Of a stretch of 64,000 nucleotides of DNA, positions 8,860 to 17,788 are shown in pieces. Below the pieces are notes generated by a model. The model was given only the letters and a program-made list of their open reading frames with translations. It was not told where the DNA came from and ran no database searches. Positions within the stretch are counted from its first letter, which is position 1; each line of letters starts with the position of its first letter. The position numbers and the translations under genes are program-made. Where the stretch lies: NCBI GenBank assembly GCA_021297895.1, contig JAJTHN010000056.1, positions 1 through 64,000 of the forward strand, written 5' to 3'. This DNA is from Phycisphaeraceae bacterium. GTDB taxonomy: Bacteria > Planctomycetota > Phycisphaerae > Phycisphaerales > UBA1924.

Positions 8860-10911
8860 ATGAATCTTGCATCCGCAATTGCGACGATTGGACTTGTTCG
8901 TGCGGTTCCCGGCGAACCCCGGCCGCCGCTCACATCCGAACAACGGCGCAAGCTCCTTGCCGCTGCCCCGCGATGGGGCATATTCGGAGATGCCGGGCGG
9001 CTGGCAATGGGGACTTCGTTCTGTGCAGCGTTCCTGCTTTCCGTCGGCATAGGTGTGCTCTTCTCGCTAAGGTTCAGCGGCGAACTCTTCCTCGACACAT
9101 TGGGATATCGCGCCGAATCCGTTGCCGAACTCGTTGCCTTTCTATTCAGCGGTTCGTATCTGGGCTCGCCCGCGGCGGTGATTCCGTTCATCGGGTTCAC
9201 CCTCCTCGCACTCGCGGCGACGACGTTCGTATGGCTTCGCGCAGGCGCCGTCTTTTCGCTCCGCCGATGGGCGAGTGGCAAGCCGGTTGTCTTCCTCGAG
9301 CGAGAGGCGTGCCCGCGCGTTCGCGTCGGGCGATTCCGGACGCGATTCTGGATTCCCGTTGCGGCGTTGGCGGTACTCGCTCTGGGCGTACTCATCCGCG
9401 AGGCTGGGCTCGAGCACCTGCAGCATCGGCGCAGGACCGAAGCGGCCGCGTTGCGTCAAAGCGTTACGGAAATCGAGGCAGCTTTGAACGAGGATCGCAC
9501 CGCACCGCCAACAGGCCGTGTTGATCGGCTGACGCTGGCTGCGACGCTCGGTGCAGATCTCCGTCGACTGCGCGAATCGCCCGAACTCGGCTTGGCCACG
9601 GGGCCTCCGGAGGTCGTCGGCCTCCGGCCCGATCTGAATCTCTTCAGACCGCTTGTGTATCGGGATTCGACGCTTGGCACAAACGTGGGCGAGGCACTCG
9701 TGCCAACCCCCGACACAACGGATCGACTCTTCGCGCTCATTCGGTCCGGCGACTGGTCGGATCGCCTTGTCGCCATGGCATCGGCGCCCTTGCCGGCTCG
9801 CCGAGTATTCGTTCCCGACGACGCAGATCGGAGCACTCCGGAGGCGACGCTCTGGTGGACCTTTCTCAACGAGGCCGATGAAGTGGGATCTTTCTCGCTC
9901 GCTCTCCTTCGGCATTCCGTGATCGTCGGTGACCTTGCGTCGTTCTCCATCGCGCTCGATGGTTGTTGGTCGCTGTTTGCACTCATCGATGACGCCGCAG
10001 GCATCTCGGGAATGGGGGAGGGCAACCGGTATCTCGTTGAGCTGTGCCGCCACCTCGATTGGGCCGCGCGAGTTCGCCGAACACAACCATGGCTTGACGC
10101 GATTGAGGCGTGCCTGGCAGGCATCAAGCCCATGCCACCAAAGCAGCGGCTGACGCACATGGCGATCCTGAACAGGGATTCGATGTGCATCGAACTTGCC
10201 CGCTCGCGCGCTCGACCCGCTTCACCGAACGTCCAGAATCGCGCGAGCGGCTTGCAGATGCTCCTGGGCGAGATCTTTGGTCTTGACGAGCCGGACGGCA
10301 GGCTTCCACGAGGGTCAATCACGGTTGCCCTCAAGGCAGCCACGGACGTCTATCAGCACGTCGCGGATCTCGAAGCAGAAAGACCATGGACGGCGCGGAG
10401 ACTGGCGATCGTGCGGCCGGACTCACCGCTTCGGCGGCTCGAGACGGTGCCGTCGGTGTTGGAGTACCTGAGTATTCCCGAGGACTTTGATCGCATCACA
10501 CTTTTGCTGCAGTCGACACGACTCACCGTAAAGCTCGAGCGTTACGCCCTTGCGTTCGGCGAGTATCCCACAGAGCGGGACTTCGTGCGGATTTTCACAT
10601 CCGACCCGAATGCAAAGGATCCCTATTCCCTTGGCCTTCTGGGATACTCCAGGATCGCCCCCGAGGAACTCAACGGCAATGAAGAGCCCATCACGATCGC
10701 GCCGCCGCGGGGCTTTGTGCTCTACTCACGCGGCATGGATGCCCACGACGACGAAGCCAAGTTTCCGATCGGATACCCGTCATCACTGAAGAAAGAGGTT
10801 TGGACGCTTCGAACCGGAATGCACTCAACCGTGCCGGAAATCGACATCAAGCTCCCCGATGCACTCTGGGGGCCGCGGGCACGTTTCTCGCTTGATTCGA
10901 ACACAAAATGA
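8860..10911 (+). CDS. Unknown membrane protein with large soluble C-terminal part
   Basis: 683 residues, not recognised. Hydrophobic segments near residues 50-72 ('FCAAFLLSVGIGVLF'), 103-123 ('AAVIPFIGFTLLALAATTFVW') and 166-183 ('FWIPVAALAVLALGVLI') suggest three transmembrane helices. A charged helical stretch (about 184-215) and roughly 470 soluble residues without a family motif follow. The ATG has no clear Shine-Dalgarno sequence, and another ATG lies 11 nt upstream in a different frame. Base and codon use look less GC-biased than in the neighbours (more TT/AA-ending codons), which could mean later acquisition; this is a by-eye impression. It ends in a terminator shared with gdhA. Confidence 0.7.
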   Translation: MNLASAIATIGLVRAVPGEPRPPLTSEQRRKLLAAAPRWGIFGDAGRLAMGTSFCAAFLLSVGIGVLFSLRFSGELFLDTLGYRAESVAELVAFLFSGSYLGSPAAVIPFIGFTLLALAATTFVWLRAGAVFSLRRWASGKPVVFLEREACPRVRVGRFRTRFWIPVAALAVLALGVLIREAGLEHLQHRRRTEAAALRQSVTEIEAALNEDRTAPPTGRVDRLTLAATLGADLRRLRESPELGLATGPPEVVGLRPDLNLFRPLVYRDSTLGTNVGEALVPTPDTTDRLFALIRSGDWSDRLVAMASAPLPARRVFVPDDADRSTPEATLWWTFLNEADEVGSFSLALLRHSVIVGDLASFSIALDGCWSLFALIDDAAGISGMGEGNRYLVELCRHLDWAARVRRTQPWLDAIEACLAGIKPMPPKQRLTHMAILNRDSMCIELARSRARPASPNVQNRASGLQMLLGEIFGLDEPDGRLPRGSITVALKAATDVYQHVADLEAERPWTARRLAIVRPDSPLRRLETVPSVLEYLSIPEDFDRITLLLQSTRLTVKLERYALAFGEYPTERDFVRIFTSDPNAKDPYSLGLLGYSRIAPEELNGNEEPITIAPPRGFVLYSRGMDAHDDEAKFPIGYPSSLKKEVWTLRTGMHSTVPEIDIKLPDALWGPRARFSLDSNTK

Positions 10912-10914
10912 AAG

Positions 10915-10943
10915 AGGCCCGGCGTGCATCTCACGCCGGGCCT
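10915..10943. terminator. Bidirectional intrinsic terminator between convergent genes
   Basis: AGGCCCGGCGTG / CACGCCGGGCCT forms a perfect 12-bp stem with a CATCT loop. It is followed by TTGGGTTT on the plus strand and by CTTTCATTTT on the minus strand. It begins 4 nt after the plus-strand stop and 32 nt beyond the gdhA stop, so it can serve both genes. Confidence 0.85.
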
Positions 10944-10974
10944 TTGGGTTTACTGATCGGCTCCGCGTGTCGAC

Positions 10975-12378
10975 TCACGGGAAGATGCCGCGCACCGCGT
11001 AGACCTTGCCGATCTGCTCGAGTGCGGCGATGTACGCCGCAGAGCGCATATCGGTGTTGTACTTCTTTCGAGCCATCTTCGTCCGCGTCGCCGCGGCGAC
11101 CATGAGGCGGTTGAGTTCCGCATCGACCTTTTCGACGCTCCAGGTCGTGCAGCTCTTGTTCTGCACCCACTCGAAGTATGACACGGTCACGCCGCCGGAG
11201 TTGGCCAGAATCGCCGGGATGATCTCGATGCCGCGGTCCATCAGCACGCGGTCGCCCGCGGGCGTCGTCGGAGCGTTGGCACCCTCGGCAACGACCTTGG
11301 CGTTGATGATCTTGGCCTGATCGGGCTTGATCATCTGCTCCAGAGCGGCCGGCACGAGCACGTCCACCGGCGTCGAGTAGAACTCGTTGGCGGAGATCTT
11401 CGTCGCGCCCTGGCCCTTCTTGTTGCCCGAGCCGGTGACGGCCTGGACCTTCTCGAAGCCGTCGACGCCGCCGTTCTTGGCGACGTACCCGGCCAGCGCG
11501 TGCGCATCGATGCCGCCGTCGTTGCGGATGCCGCCCGTGTGGTCCATGACCGCGACGAGCTTCGCGCCCAGATCCTGGAAGATGCGGGCGGTCCACGACC
11601 CGACGTTGCCGAAGCCCAGCACGCTGAATCGCATGCCCTTGACGTTGATGCCCATCTCGGGCAGGAGTTCGACGCAGACGTCAACGACACCCTGGCCCGT
11701 GGCCTTCTCACGGCCCAGCGAGCCGCCGACTTCAACGGGCTTGCCCGTAACGACGCGGAGCGCATCCCACGATGAGCGGTTGCTGTCGGTCAGCGACTCA
11801 TACGTGTCGGCGAACCACGCCATGACCTGCGCGTTGGTTCCGACGTCCGGCGCGGGAATGTCGTAATCCGGGCCGATGGCGTGGCTGATCGCGGCGCAGA
11901 AGCGCCGCGTGACCCGCATGAGTTCGGCGGGAGACATGGAGTACGGATCGCACTTCACGCCGCCCTTGCCGCCGCCAAAAGGAAGCCGAACCAGCGCGCA
12001 CTTCATCGTCATCAGCAGCGCGAGCGACTTGACGTCGTCCAGATGCACGTGCGGATGGAATCGCAGGCCGCCTTTGTACGGGCCGAGCGCGTTGTTGTGC
12101 TGAACGCGATAGCCCTTGAACAGCCGGTAGTCCCCGTTGTCCATGCGGACGGGGAAGTGGACCATGATCTCGTTCTTGGGCTGCGCGAGGATGATCTGCA
12201 CCTCGTGCGGCACGCCCAGCAGTTCCGCGGCGTGAAGCATCACATCCACGGTTTGCGTGTACAGGTTGTCAGGGTCCGGCGGGAGGCCAACTTCCGCGAA
12301 CACCGGCGAACGCATCACGCCCGCCTTGGCCTGCCCGTTGGACTTTCCTTTGCCGCCCTTTGTTGTCGTCATGCTCAT
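10975..12378 (-). CDS. gdhA: Glutamate dehydrogenase (Glu/Leu/Phe/Val dehydrogenase family)
   Basis: 467 residues. Catalyses reversible oxidative deamination of glutamate to 2-oxoglutarate and ammonia. The family regions are present: 'GPYKGGLRFHP' with substrate lysine, 'LPFGGGKGGVKCDP' with the catalytic lysine, and 'DIPAPDVGT'. The Rossmann motif 'VLGFGNVGSW', 'VAEGANAPTTP' and 'NSGGVTVSYFEW' follow. The size fits the hexameric roughly 45-50 kDa class; NAD versus NADP preference cannot be read safely. The frame is open upstream, but the ATG at 12378 begins a Lys/Gly-rich leader just before the conserved part; a second ATG lies two codons later. No glutamate synthase gene is nearby. Confidence 0.95.
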   Translation of the reverse strand: MSMTTTKGGKGKSNGQAKAGVMRSPVFAEVGLPPDPDNLYTQTVDVMLHAAELLGVPHEVQIILAQPKNEIMVHFPVRMDNGDYRLFKGYRVQHNNALGPYKGGLRFHPHVHLDDVKSLALLMTMKCALVRLPFGGGKGGVKCDPYSMSPAELMRVTRRFCAAISHAIGPDYDIPAPDVGTNAQVMAWFADTYESLTDSNRSSWDALRVVTGKPVEVGGSLGREKATGQGVVDVCVELLPEMGINVKGMRFSVLGFGNVGSWTARIFQDLGAKLVAVMDHTGGIRNDGGIDAHALAGYVAKNGGVDGFEKVQAVTGSGNKKGQGATKISANEFYSTPVDVLVPAALEQMIKPDQAKIINAKVVAEGANAPTTPAGDRVLMDRGIEIIPAILANSGGVTVSYFEWVQNKSCTTWSVEKVDAELNRLMVAAATRTKMARKKYNTDMRSAAYIAALEQIGKVYAVRGIFP

Positions 12379-12584
12379 GGATGTCTCGGTCTTTGGTGAT
12401 CGTCGCTGCGTGTCTACACGCGCATACACGCAAGTTCGTCGGTTCTTGGTCCTTCTGGTCCGATCGGCTACAAGCCCACCGGAACTCAAGTCCCTTCCGA
12501 AATCCTTGTTCTTTCGCCTTCACCGGAGGGGGAACGATCTACGGTTGTTCGCGCGTGCACGTTCGCGCGACCGAAAGGGAACTG

Positions 12585-13013
12585 ATGGTACTGTACTGCG
12601 CTGCGGACCTGTTGTGGGCGACTCGGATCAAGTCCACCGCCGATGCTCTCGGCGTGCCCTGCCGCCCGGCAAGGACCGTTGAAATGCTCGAGGCCCGGCT
12701 GAGCGACAGCCCAGTGCGAGCGCTGCTCGTGGACCTTGAAGCCGGCGAGAACGCACTGGCCCTCATCCGCCGCTTGAGACGCGCTCGCACTTCCGAGCCC
12801 GCCTCCTTGACGACCACTCAATCAGGTGGTGCGTCAGTCGAGACGGTGCGTATCGTCGCCTGGGCTCCGCACGTCAATGTCGCGGGCCTTCAGGAAGCCA
12901 AGGCGCTCGGTGCCGATGCCGTCATGGCCCGCGGGGCGTTCAGCCGATCGCTTCCGGGCCTACTTGCGGCCCTGAATGCGGGAAATGCCGTCGCGAGCGA
13001 TCTCCACAACTGA
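12585..13013 (+). CDS. Stand-alone receiver-like protein, degenerate
   Basis: 142 residues with a likely CheY-like alternating alpha/beta pattern: 'MVLYCAADLLWATRIKSTAD' resembles beta1-alpha1, 'VRALLVDLEAG' resembles the beta3 strand with its Asp, and 'GADAVMARGAF' resembles beta5. The usual Asp/Glu pair after beta1 is reduced to one Asp, and the conserved beta5 Lys reads Arg, so standard phosphorylation chemistry may be lost. No output domain is attached. The start is an ATG with GAAAGGGA 4 nt before it, inside a longer open frame. It is divergent from gdhA and just upstream of rpsA. The fold assignment is inference. Confidence 0.6.
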   Translation: MVLYCAADLLWATRIKSTADALGVPCRPARTVEMLEARLSDSPVRALLVDLEAGENALALIRRLRRARTSEPASLTTTQSGGASVETVRIVAWAPHVNVAGLQEAKALGADAVMARGAFSRSLPGLLAALNAGNAVASDLHN

Positions 13014-13322
13014 CCGATCGGCCACTGCGAGGTTCGGTTTGTTCGCGGTCTGCGCCGGCGACCCGGATCCGTGGTGATTCTCCGCCGGAAACAGGCCGAT
13101 AGTCTGTTTTTGCTACCCAGCGGAGGGCCCTCGCCCGCCCTTCCGGACGCTGGCTCCGGGCGACCTCGCCTCCTACTGTTCCCCCAACGTCTCGCCAGAT
13201 CAGCACCCGCGGCGGAGGCCGCCTGCCCGGTCGCATTGCGCCGACAGGCATCGCGCCCTCTGAATCCGCTGGTCCGGTCGAGAAACACACGCACGCCCGC
13301 GGGAAACGAAAGTACACGCTCC
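13014..13322. other. Leader region upstream of rpsA, no gene seen
   Basis: 309 bases between the receiver-like gene and rpsA. The open frame upstream of rpsA continues through it, but the S1 N-terminus starts cleanly at 13323. AAACAG...CTGTTTTT (13089-13110) could be a weak 6-bp terminator for the upstream gene. The rest is GC-rich and may hold the rpsA promoter and leader; no recognisable regulatory RNA was seen. Confidence 0.5.
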
Positions 13323-15080
13323 ATGATCGACGAAACCCTGATCGCCTCTCTCAACCTGTCCGGTGATGAAGCCGAGAAGCTCCTCGGCGGCACGATGGAC
13401 ATGTCGGCCATTCTCGGCCAGCAGATGGGCGATCTCCAGGAAGGCCAGATCCTCGAGGGCGAGGTTGTCGGCTTTGCTGGTGATGATGTGGTCATCGAAG
13501 TCGGCCTCAAGTCCGAGGGCCTCGTGCCCAAGGAAGAGTTCGACGGCGCCGAGGTCAAGATCGGTGACAAGATCAAGGTCCTGCTGGACAAGATCGATGG
13601 CGAGGGCGGGCTGGTTCAGATTTCCAAGCGCAAGGCCGACCGCCAGATCAACTGGCAGCGTCTGGTGGACACGACCCGCGAGGGCGATGTCATCGAGGGC
13701 AAGGTCACGCGCAAGATCAAGGGTGGCCTGCTGGTGGACATCGGCGTCCCCGCATTCCTGCCCGCGTCGCAGGTTGACGTTCGTCGTCCGGCGGAGATCG
13801 GCGACTACATCGGCCGCACGGTTCGTGCGAGCGTGCTGAAGATCGATCTGGAGCGTCGGAACATCGTCGTTTCCCGCCGCAAGCTGATCGAGGAGGAGCG
13901 CGAGAGCGCCAAGAAGCGTCTCATGGAGACGCTCAAGGAAGGCGAGATCGTGCCGGGCGAGGTCAAGAACATCGCCGACTTCGGCGCGTTCATCGACCTG
14001 GGCGGTATCGACGGCCTGCTGCACATCACCGACATGTCCTGGGGCCGCATCAACCACCCCAGCGAGATGGTCAAGATCGGTCAGAAGGTCGAGGTCAAGG
14101 TCCTCAACATCGACCGCGAGAAGGAGAAGATCGCCCTGGGCCTCAAGCAGAAGGAAGCCAGCCCCTGGGAGGAGATCGAGAACCAGTACCCGGTCGGCTC
14201 GCGCGTCCGCGGCTCGGTGGTCAACATCGTCTCGTACGGCGCGTTCGTCCGCCTGCAGGACGGCATCGAGGGTCTGGTCCACATCTCCGAGATGTCCTGG
14301 ACCCGCCGCGTCAATCACCCGTCGGAGCTGGTCAAGCCGGGCGACGAGGTCGATGTGGTTGTGCTCGAGATCGACAAGAACAAGCAGGAAATCTCCCTCG
14401 GCATGAAGCAGGTCGAGGTCAATCCGTGGGAGCTGGTCAGCGAGAAGTATCCCCGCGGCACCGTCATCGAGGGCACCGTCCGCAATCTCACGAACTACGG
14501 CGCGTTCGTCGAGATCGAGCCGGGCATCGACGGCCTGCTCCACGTCTCGGATATCTCCTGGACCAAGAAGGTCACGCACGCCAACGAGGCGCTCAAGAAG
14601 GGCGATGTCGTCAAGTGCGTGGTGCTCGATGTCGAGCGCGACAAGCAGCGCATCGGCCTGGGCGTCAAGCAGCTGACCGAGGATCCGTGGGTCAACCTCA
14701 TTCCCGAGCACTACAAGCCGGGCATGGTCGTCCGCGGCAAGGTCACGAAGATCACCAACTTCGGCGTCTTCGTTGAACTCGAGTCCGACCTGGAAGGCCT
14801 CCTGCACATCTCCGAACTCTCCGACCAGAAGGTCGAGAACCCGCAGGACGTCGTCAAGATCGGCGACGAGATCGACGTCAAGATCCTGCGTGTCGACACC
14901 TCCGACCGCAAGATCGGCCTCTCGCTCAAGCGCGCCCAGTGGGGCGACACGTCCGAGCGCGACGCCTCGACCCGCACGCCGTCCTCTACGCCCGCTCGCG
15001 GTGGCTCCCCCACCCGCGGCGGCATGGACTCCCACGGCGCGATGGGCACCGACAAGATCTCCTTCAACCCGAAGCAGTAA
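13323..15080 (+). CDS. rpsA: 30S ribosomal protein S1
   Basis: 585 residues with six S1 OB-fold repeats, the normal count for a full-length S1. They start near 'GQILEGEVVGF' (41), 'GDVIEGKVTRKIKGG' (121), 'GEIVPGEVKNIADFGAFID' (207), 'GSRVRGSVVNIVSYGAFV' (292), 'GTVIEGTVRNLTNYGAFVE' and 'GMVVRGKVTKITNFGVFVE'. Repeats 3-6 keep the RNA-binding 'GLLHIS(D/E)(M/L)SW' pattern; 1 and 2 are divergent, as usual for the ribosome-anchoring repeats. S1 binds mRNA and unfolds it at the 30S subunit during initiation. The tail is Ser/Thr/Gly/Arg-rich. The ATG follows a purine-poor leader with no strong Shine-Dalgarno sequence. An intrinsic terminator follows. Confidence 0.96.
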   Translation: MIDETLIASLNLSGDEAEKLLGGTMDMSAILGQQMGDLQEGQILEGEVVGFAGDDVVIEVGLKSEGLVPKEEFDGAEVKIGDKIKVLLDKIDGEGGLVQISKRKADRQINWQRLVDTTREGDVIEGKVTRKIKGGLLVDIGVPAFLPASQVDVRRPAEIGDYIGRTVRASVLKIDLERRNIVVSRRKLIEEERESAKKRLMETLKEGEIVPGEVKNIADFGAFIDLGGIDGLLHITDMSWGRINHPSEMVKIGQKVEVKVLNIDREKEKIALGLKQKEASPWEEIENQYPVGSRVRGSVVNIVSYGAFVRLQDGIEGLVHISEMSWTRRVNHPSELVKPGDEVDVVVLEIDKNKQEISLGMKQVEVNPWELVSEKYPRGTVIEGTVRNLTNYGAFVEIEPGIDGLLHVSDISWTKKVTHANEALKKGDVVKCVVLDVERDKQRIGLGVKQLTEDPWVNLIPEHYKPGMVVRGKVTKITNFGVFVELESDLEGLLHISELSDQKVENPQDVVKIGDEIDVKILRVDTSDRKIGLSLKRAQWGDTSERDASTRTPSSTPARGGSPTRGGMDSHGAMGTDKISFNPKQ

Positions 15081-15119
15081 GTCGGTCAGGCCTCGAAATC
15101 TCACTGTCCAAAATGCACA

Positions 15120-15142
15120 AGCCCCGGGAACATCCCGGGGCT
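15120..15142 (+). terminator. Intrinsic terminator of rpsA
   Basis: AGCCCCGGG / CCCGGGGCT forms a 9-bp stem with an AACAT loop, followed by TTGCTTTTTG, 39 nt after the rpsA stop. Confidence 0.88.
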
Positions 15143-15748
15143 TTGCTTTTTGTCCGCCGACCACCGGCGGTGGAGTAGGGCTTGGAAAGGGAAGACGTCA
15201 GGGGCTCAATGCTCGAACAGCAATTCGTGCCATTCTTCCGGCTGAATCGCGTGCTCTGCTCCGGATCGATTCGCGGCCACTTCGCATCAACGGTGGGATC
15301 AGCACATCGCCAGGAAGCTCAGAAGAGCGAGGATCAGCACTCGCTGGCGGATGGTTGTCAGCTCGATCGCGTTCCAGGCAAGCGTGCGGCTCATCTTCGG
15401 TTCTCCTGGCGACCGTTCCGGGCGACAAGGTCGTGGCCGCGACAGGAGCGGCTCGACGAAGGGACAGAAACAACCTGCGTGCCAGCAGCGCAGGAACGGC
15501 CTTGTGGCGTAATCCAACATGCCTCAGGGCTGTGGCTCGTGCAAGTTCTCGCCCCTTCGGCTCTCGGCCGGGTCGTCGCCGTGGGGCTTTCGTGCCGGTA
15601 CACGCCGCGGTGATGGATACTCTCGGACCAACCGGGCAGGTTCGAGGACTTTCACCGCCCGTGACCGAGCGCGGGCCGCGGCGGGTTCGTATGCTGTTCC
15701 GTGTTGCGGATCGCGGGGGTGCTGTCGCCAAGCGACACGGAGTGTTGC
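15143..15748. other. Long intergenic region
   Basis: 606 bases between the rpsA terminator and the next plus-strand gene. Several frames are open on both strands, but they show no family motif. The only credible coding candidate is the 31-codon minus-strand ORF listed separately. No tRNA or recognisable riboswitch was seen. Confidence 0.5.
15299..15394 (-). CDS. Possible small membrane peptide (31 residues)
   Basis: A short ORF beginning 'MSRTLAWNAIELTTIRQR' and ending in a hydrophobic run 'VLILALLSFLAMC'. It has a clear AGGAG 8 nt before the ATG, unusual among the shadow ORFs around it. The pattern (basic N-terminus, one hydrophobic helix, terminal Cys) suits a small membrane peptide. I do not recognise it, and it could be chance; conservation would decide. 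Confidence 0.3.
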   Translation of the reverse strand: MSRTLAWNAIELTTIRQRVLILALLSFLAMC

Positions 15749-17755
15749 ATGAACACCACAAGGCCCACAACGGCTCCAACGCCAACCCGTCCGATATCCG
15801 CCTCGCCCATGGCACGGACCGATGCGTTCGGCTCTGTCGTCCGCGGGATCGCTCGACGCGGACTCTGCTCGCTGCTTCTGCCGGCGGGCGCGCTGGGCAT
15901 GATGGCCGCGCTTGCTGAGGCCACGTTCGCACAAGCCGACATCCGCCCGCCGACGCCGATCACCAAGCCTGCGCTCGCGACCGTGCCGCCGACTCCGGCG
16001 GACACGATGCGCGCGTACCGATCGATCCGCACGTGGGTTGACGGCTGGGGCCTTCCGCCGCGGCCTGCTGCCGGGGACCTGCCGATCGCCAGCGGCGCAA
16101 ACGTGGCCCTGCGTCTGGAGGGACAGGTGATCGCGCAGGGCACGCGAATGGCGCTCACGACAGCCGGCGAAACCGCCGACCGCGCGATCTGGGAAGCGGT
16201 GGTGCGGACCTTCGAGCAGGCGGACCGGCGACTGCCGGTGGAGCGGGACGTGCTGCGCGGCGAGCGACTCCGCGAACTCGGGCCGTCGATCGCGCTCTCG
16301 CTCGAACTTGCCGGAGCCGTGGTGACCATCGAGCCGAAGACGCTGGATGACCTCGACGCGATGCTCGCTCCGGGAATTGATGGCCTCGCGGTTCGTGTCG
16401 CGGGCACGCCCGACCAGAGTGCTTCGGGCGAACTGGAGGCGATGTTCCCGGGCGCGATGCTCGCGGCGAACCTCGCGCCGAGCGAGGCGATGCGACCGCT
16501 GGTCAGCAAAGCAACCGGACAGCCAACGCTCGCTCTGCTCTCGCCCGGAGAGCTCCGCGAACGGCACAATGTGACGTTCTACCGCTTCCGCACCACACAC
16601 CTTGCGCAGCCCACAGTGGGGGTTGAGCCGATGTTCCTCGATCGCGGAGCACGCCTGATCGGGCTGGACCGTGTCGATTCGCGAGCCGACCTGGTGGCCT
16701 TTGCGGCGGACCTCGCCGGCAATCTCATCCGCAGGCGATATCCGGGCGTTGAGCCTCTCGGGCTTTTCGGGACGCACCTGCCGTGGACCGGCAAGTTTGA
16801 CCCCGCGATCGCGAGCATTCCCGAGCAGATGCTCGCGTACAGAGCGCTGACGATGTTCGCCCAGACCCCGGGCGTCGATCCGGACCGAGCGCGGGAGGCG
16901 ATGACGCTCGCCGAAGTTCTGCTGCGTGCGGCTGCGACGCCGACGGATGAGCGCGCGATGGCGTGGGAGAATCCGGTCGACGCCGCGGCGGTGCTGCTGG
17001 CGATGGGCGACCCCGCAAAGGCCCCGACGCCCGAGGTTCGGCGACTGATCGAGCGATGCACCGAAACCGTGCTCTCGGCGATGAGCAGCCGGGGTGGCGA
17101 GGCAATCCCGCAGCCCGCACGGGCGTTTGTCGCGCTGGCCGCGACCCGCATCCCCGTGCAGGCGGACCGAGCGCGAGCGCTCGTGCGCGACCTGTTCAAG
17201 GGCACGCAGGATGACGCGCTGGTCACGCACATGCCGTGGCTCGGCTGGGCGGAACTCGATCTGGCGGGCTCCGGTGCGGATGTGCCCGCGGCGATCTCGC
17301 TCCGAAGGATGCGGGATCTGGTGTACGTCCACCAGATCCGGCCCGACGACGCCGGAGCCGACGGCCCGGATCTCGTCGGCGGCATCGTGTTCACCAAGTC
17401 GCGCAATCCGCTCCCGACATGGCAGGCGGCCCGACCTATCGCTTTCATCGCCACGATGCTCGGCGATCCGCGGCTGACGGCACCCGACGAGCGGTCACGC
17501 GAACTGGTGCGGCTGCTCACGTCGCTGCGATTCTTGCGGCAATTGCAGGCCGACGACTCGACCGCGTGGATGCAGGCGCTGCCCGGGAGCGCCCGAGGCG
17601 GCATCCGCTCGGCGCCGTGGGATCAACGCATGCCGGTCGACGCGACCGCGATCACGCTTATGGCGATCACCGAGAGCATCAGGAGTCTGGACGCTCTTTC
17701 GCCCGCCAAGTCCGGCGGCATCGCGGCCCCGGCCGCCCCGCGAGCACCGCAGTGA
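15749..17755 (+). CDS. Secreted or periplasmic protein of unknown function
   Basis: 668 residues, family not recognised. An unusually long, basic leader with a hydrophobic core 'LLLPAGALGMMAALA' (about 44-58) and 'EATFAQ' looks like a signal peptide. The middle (about 90-200) has a repeated strand-helix pattern around 'VALRLEGQVIAQGT'. The second half is mostly helical, with Ala/Arg-rich helices such as 'DRAREAMTLAEVLLRAAA' and 'RAFVALAATRIPV' that recall alpha/alpha-toroid proteins; this is only an impression. The ATG has GGAG 6 nt before it. It converges on the solute-binding protein gene with a 33-nt gap. No catalytic motif seen. Confidence 0.68.
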   Translation: MNTTRPTTAPTPTRPISASPMARTDAFGSVVRGIARRGLCSLLLPAGALGMMAALAEATFAQADIRPPTPITKPALATVPPTPADTMRAYRSIRTWVDGWGLPPRPAAGDLPIASGANVALRLEGQVIAQGTRMALTTAGETADRAIWEAVVRTFEQADRRLPVERDVLRGERLRELGPSIALSLELAGAVVTIEPKTLDDLDAMLAPGIDGLAVRVAGTPDQSASGELEAMFPGAMLAANLAPSEAMRPLVSKATGQPTLALLSPGELRERHNVTFYRFRTTHLAQPTVGVEPMFLDRGARLIGLDRVDSRADLVAFAADLAGNLIRRRYPGVEPLGLFGTHLPWTGKFDPAIASIPEQMLAYRALTMFAQTPGVDPDRAREAMTLAEVLLRAAATPTDERAMAWENPVDAAAVLLAMGDPAKAPTPEVRRLIERCTETVLSAMSSRGGEAIPQPARAFVALAATRIPVQADRARALVRDLFKGTQDDALVTHMPWLGWAELDLAGSGADVPAAISLRRMRDLVYVHQIRPDDAGADGPDLVGGIVFTKSRNPLPTWQAARPIAFIATMLGDPRLTAPDERSRELVRLLTSLRFLRQLQADDSTAWMQALPGSARGGIRSAPWDQRMPVDATAITLMAITESIRSLDALSPAKSGGIAAPAAPRAPQ

Positions 17756-17788
17756 CACCCCGCGTCACCCCTTGACCGTCTCGGGCGG

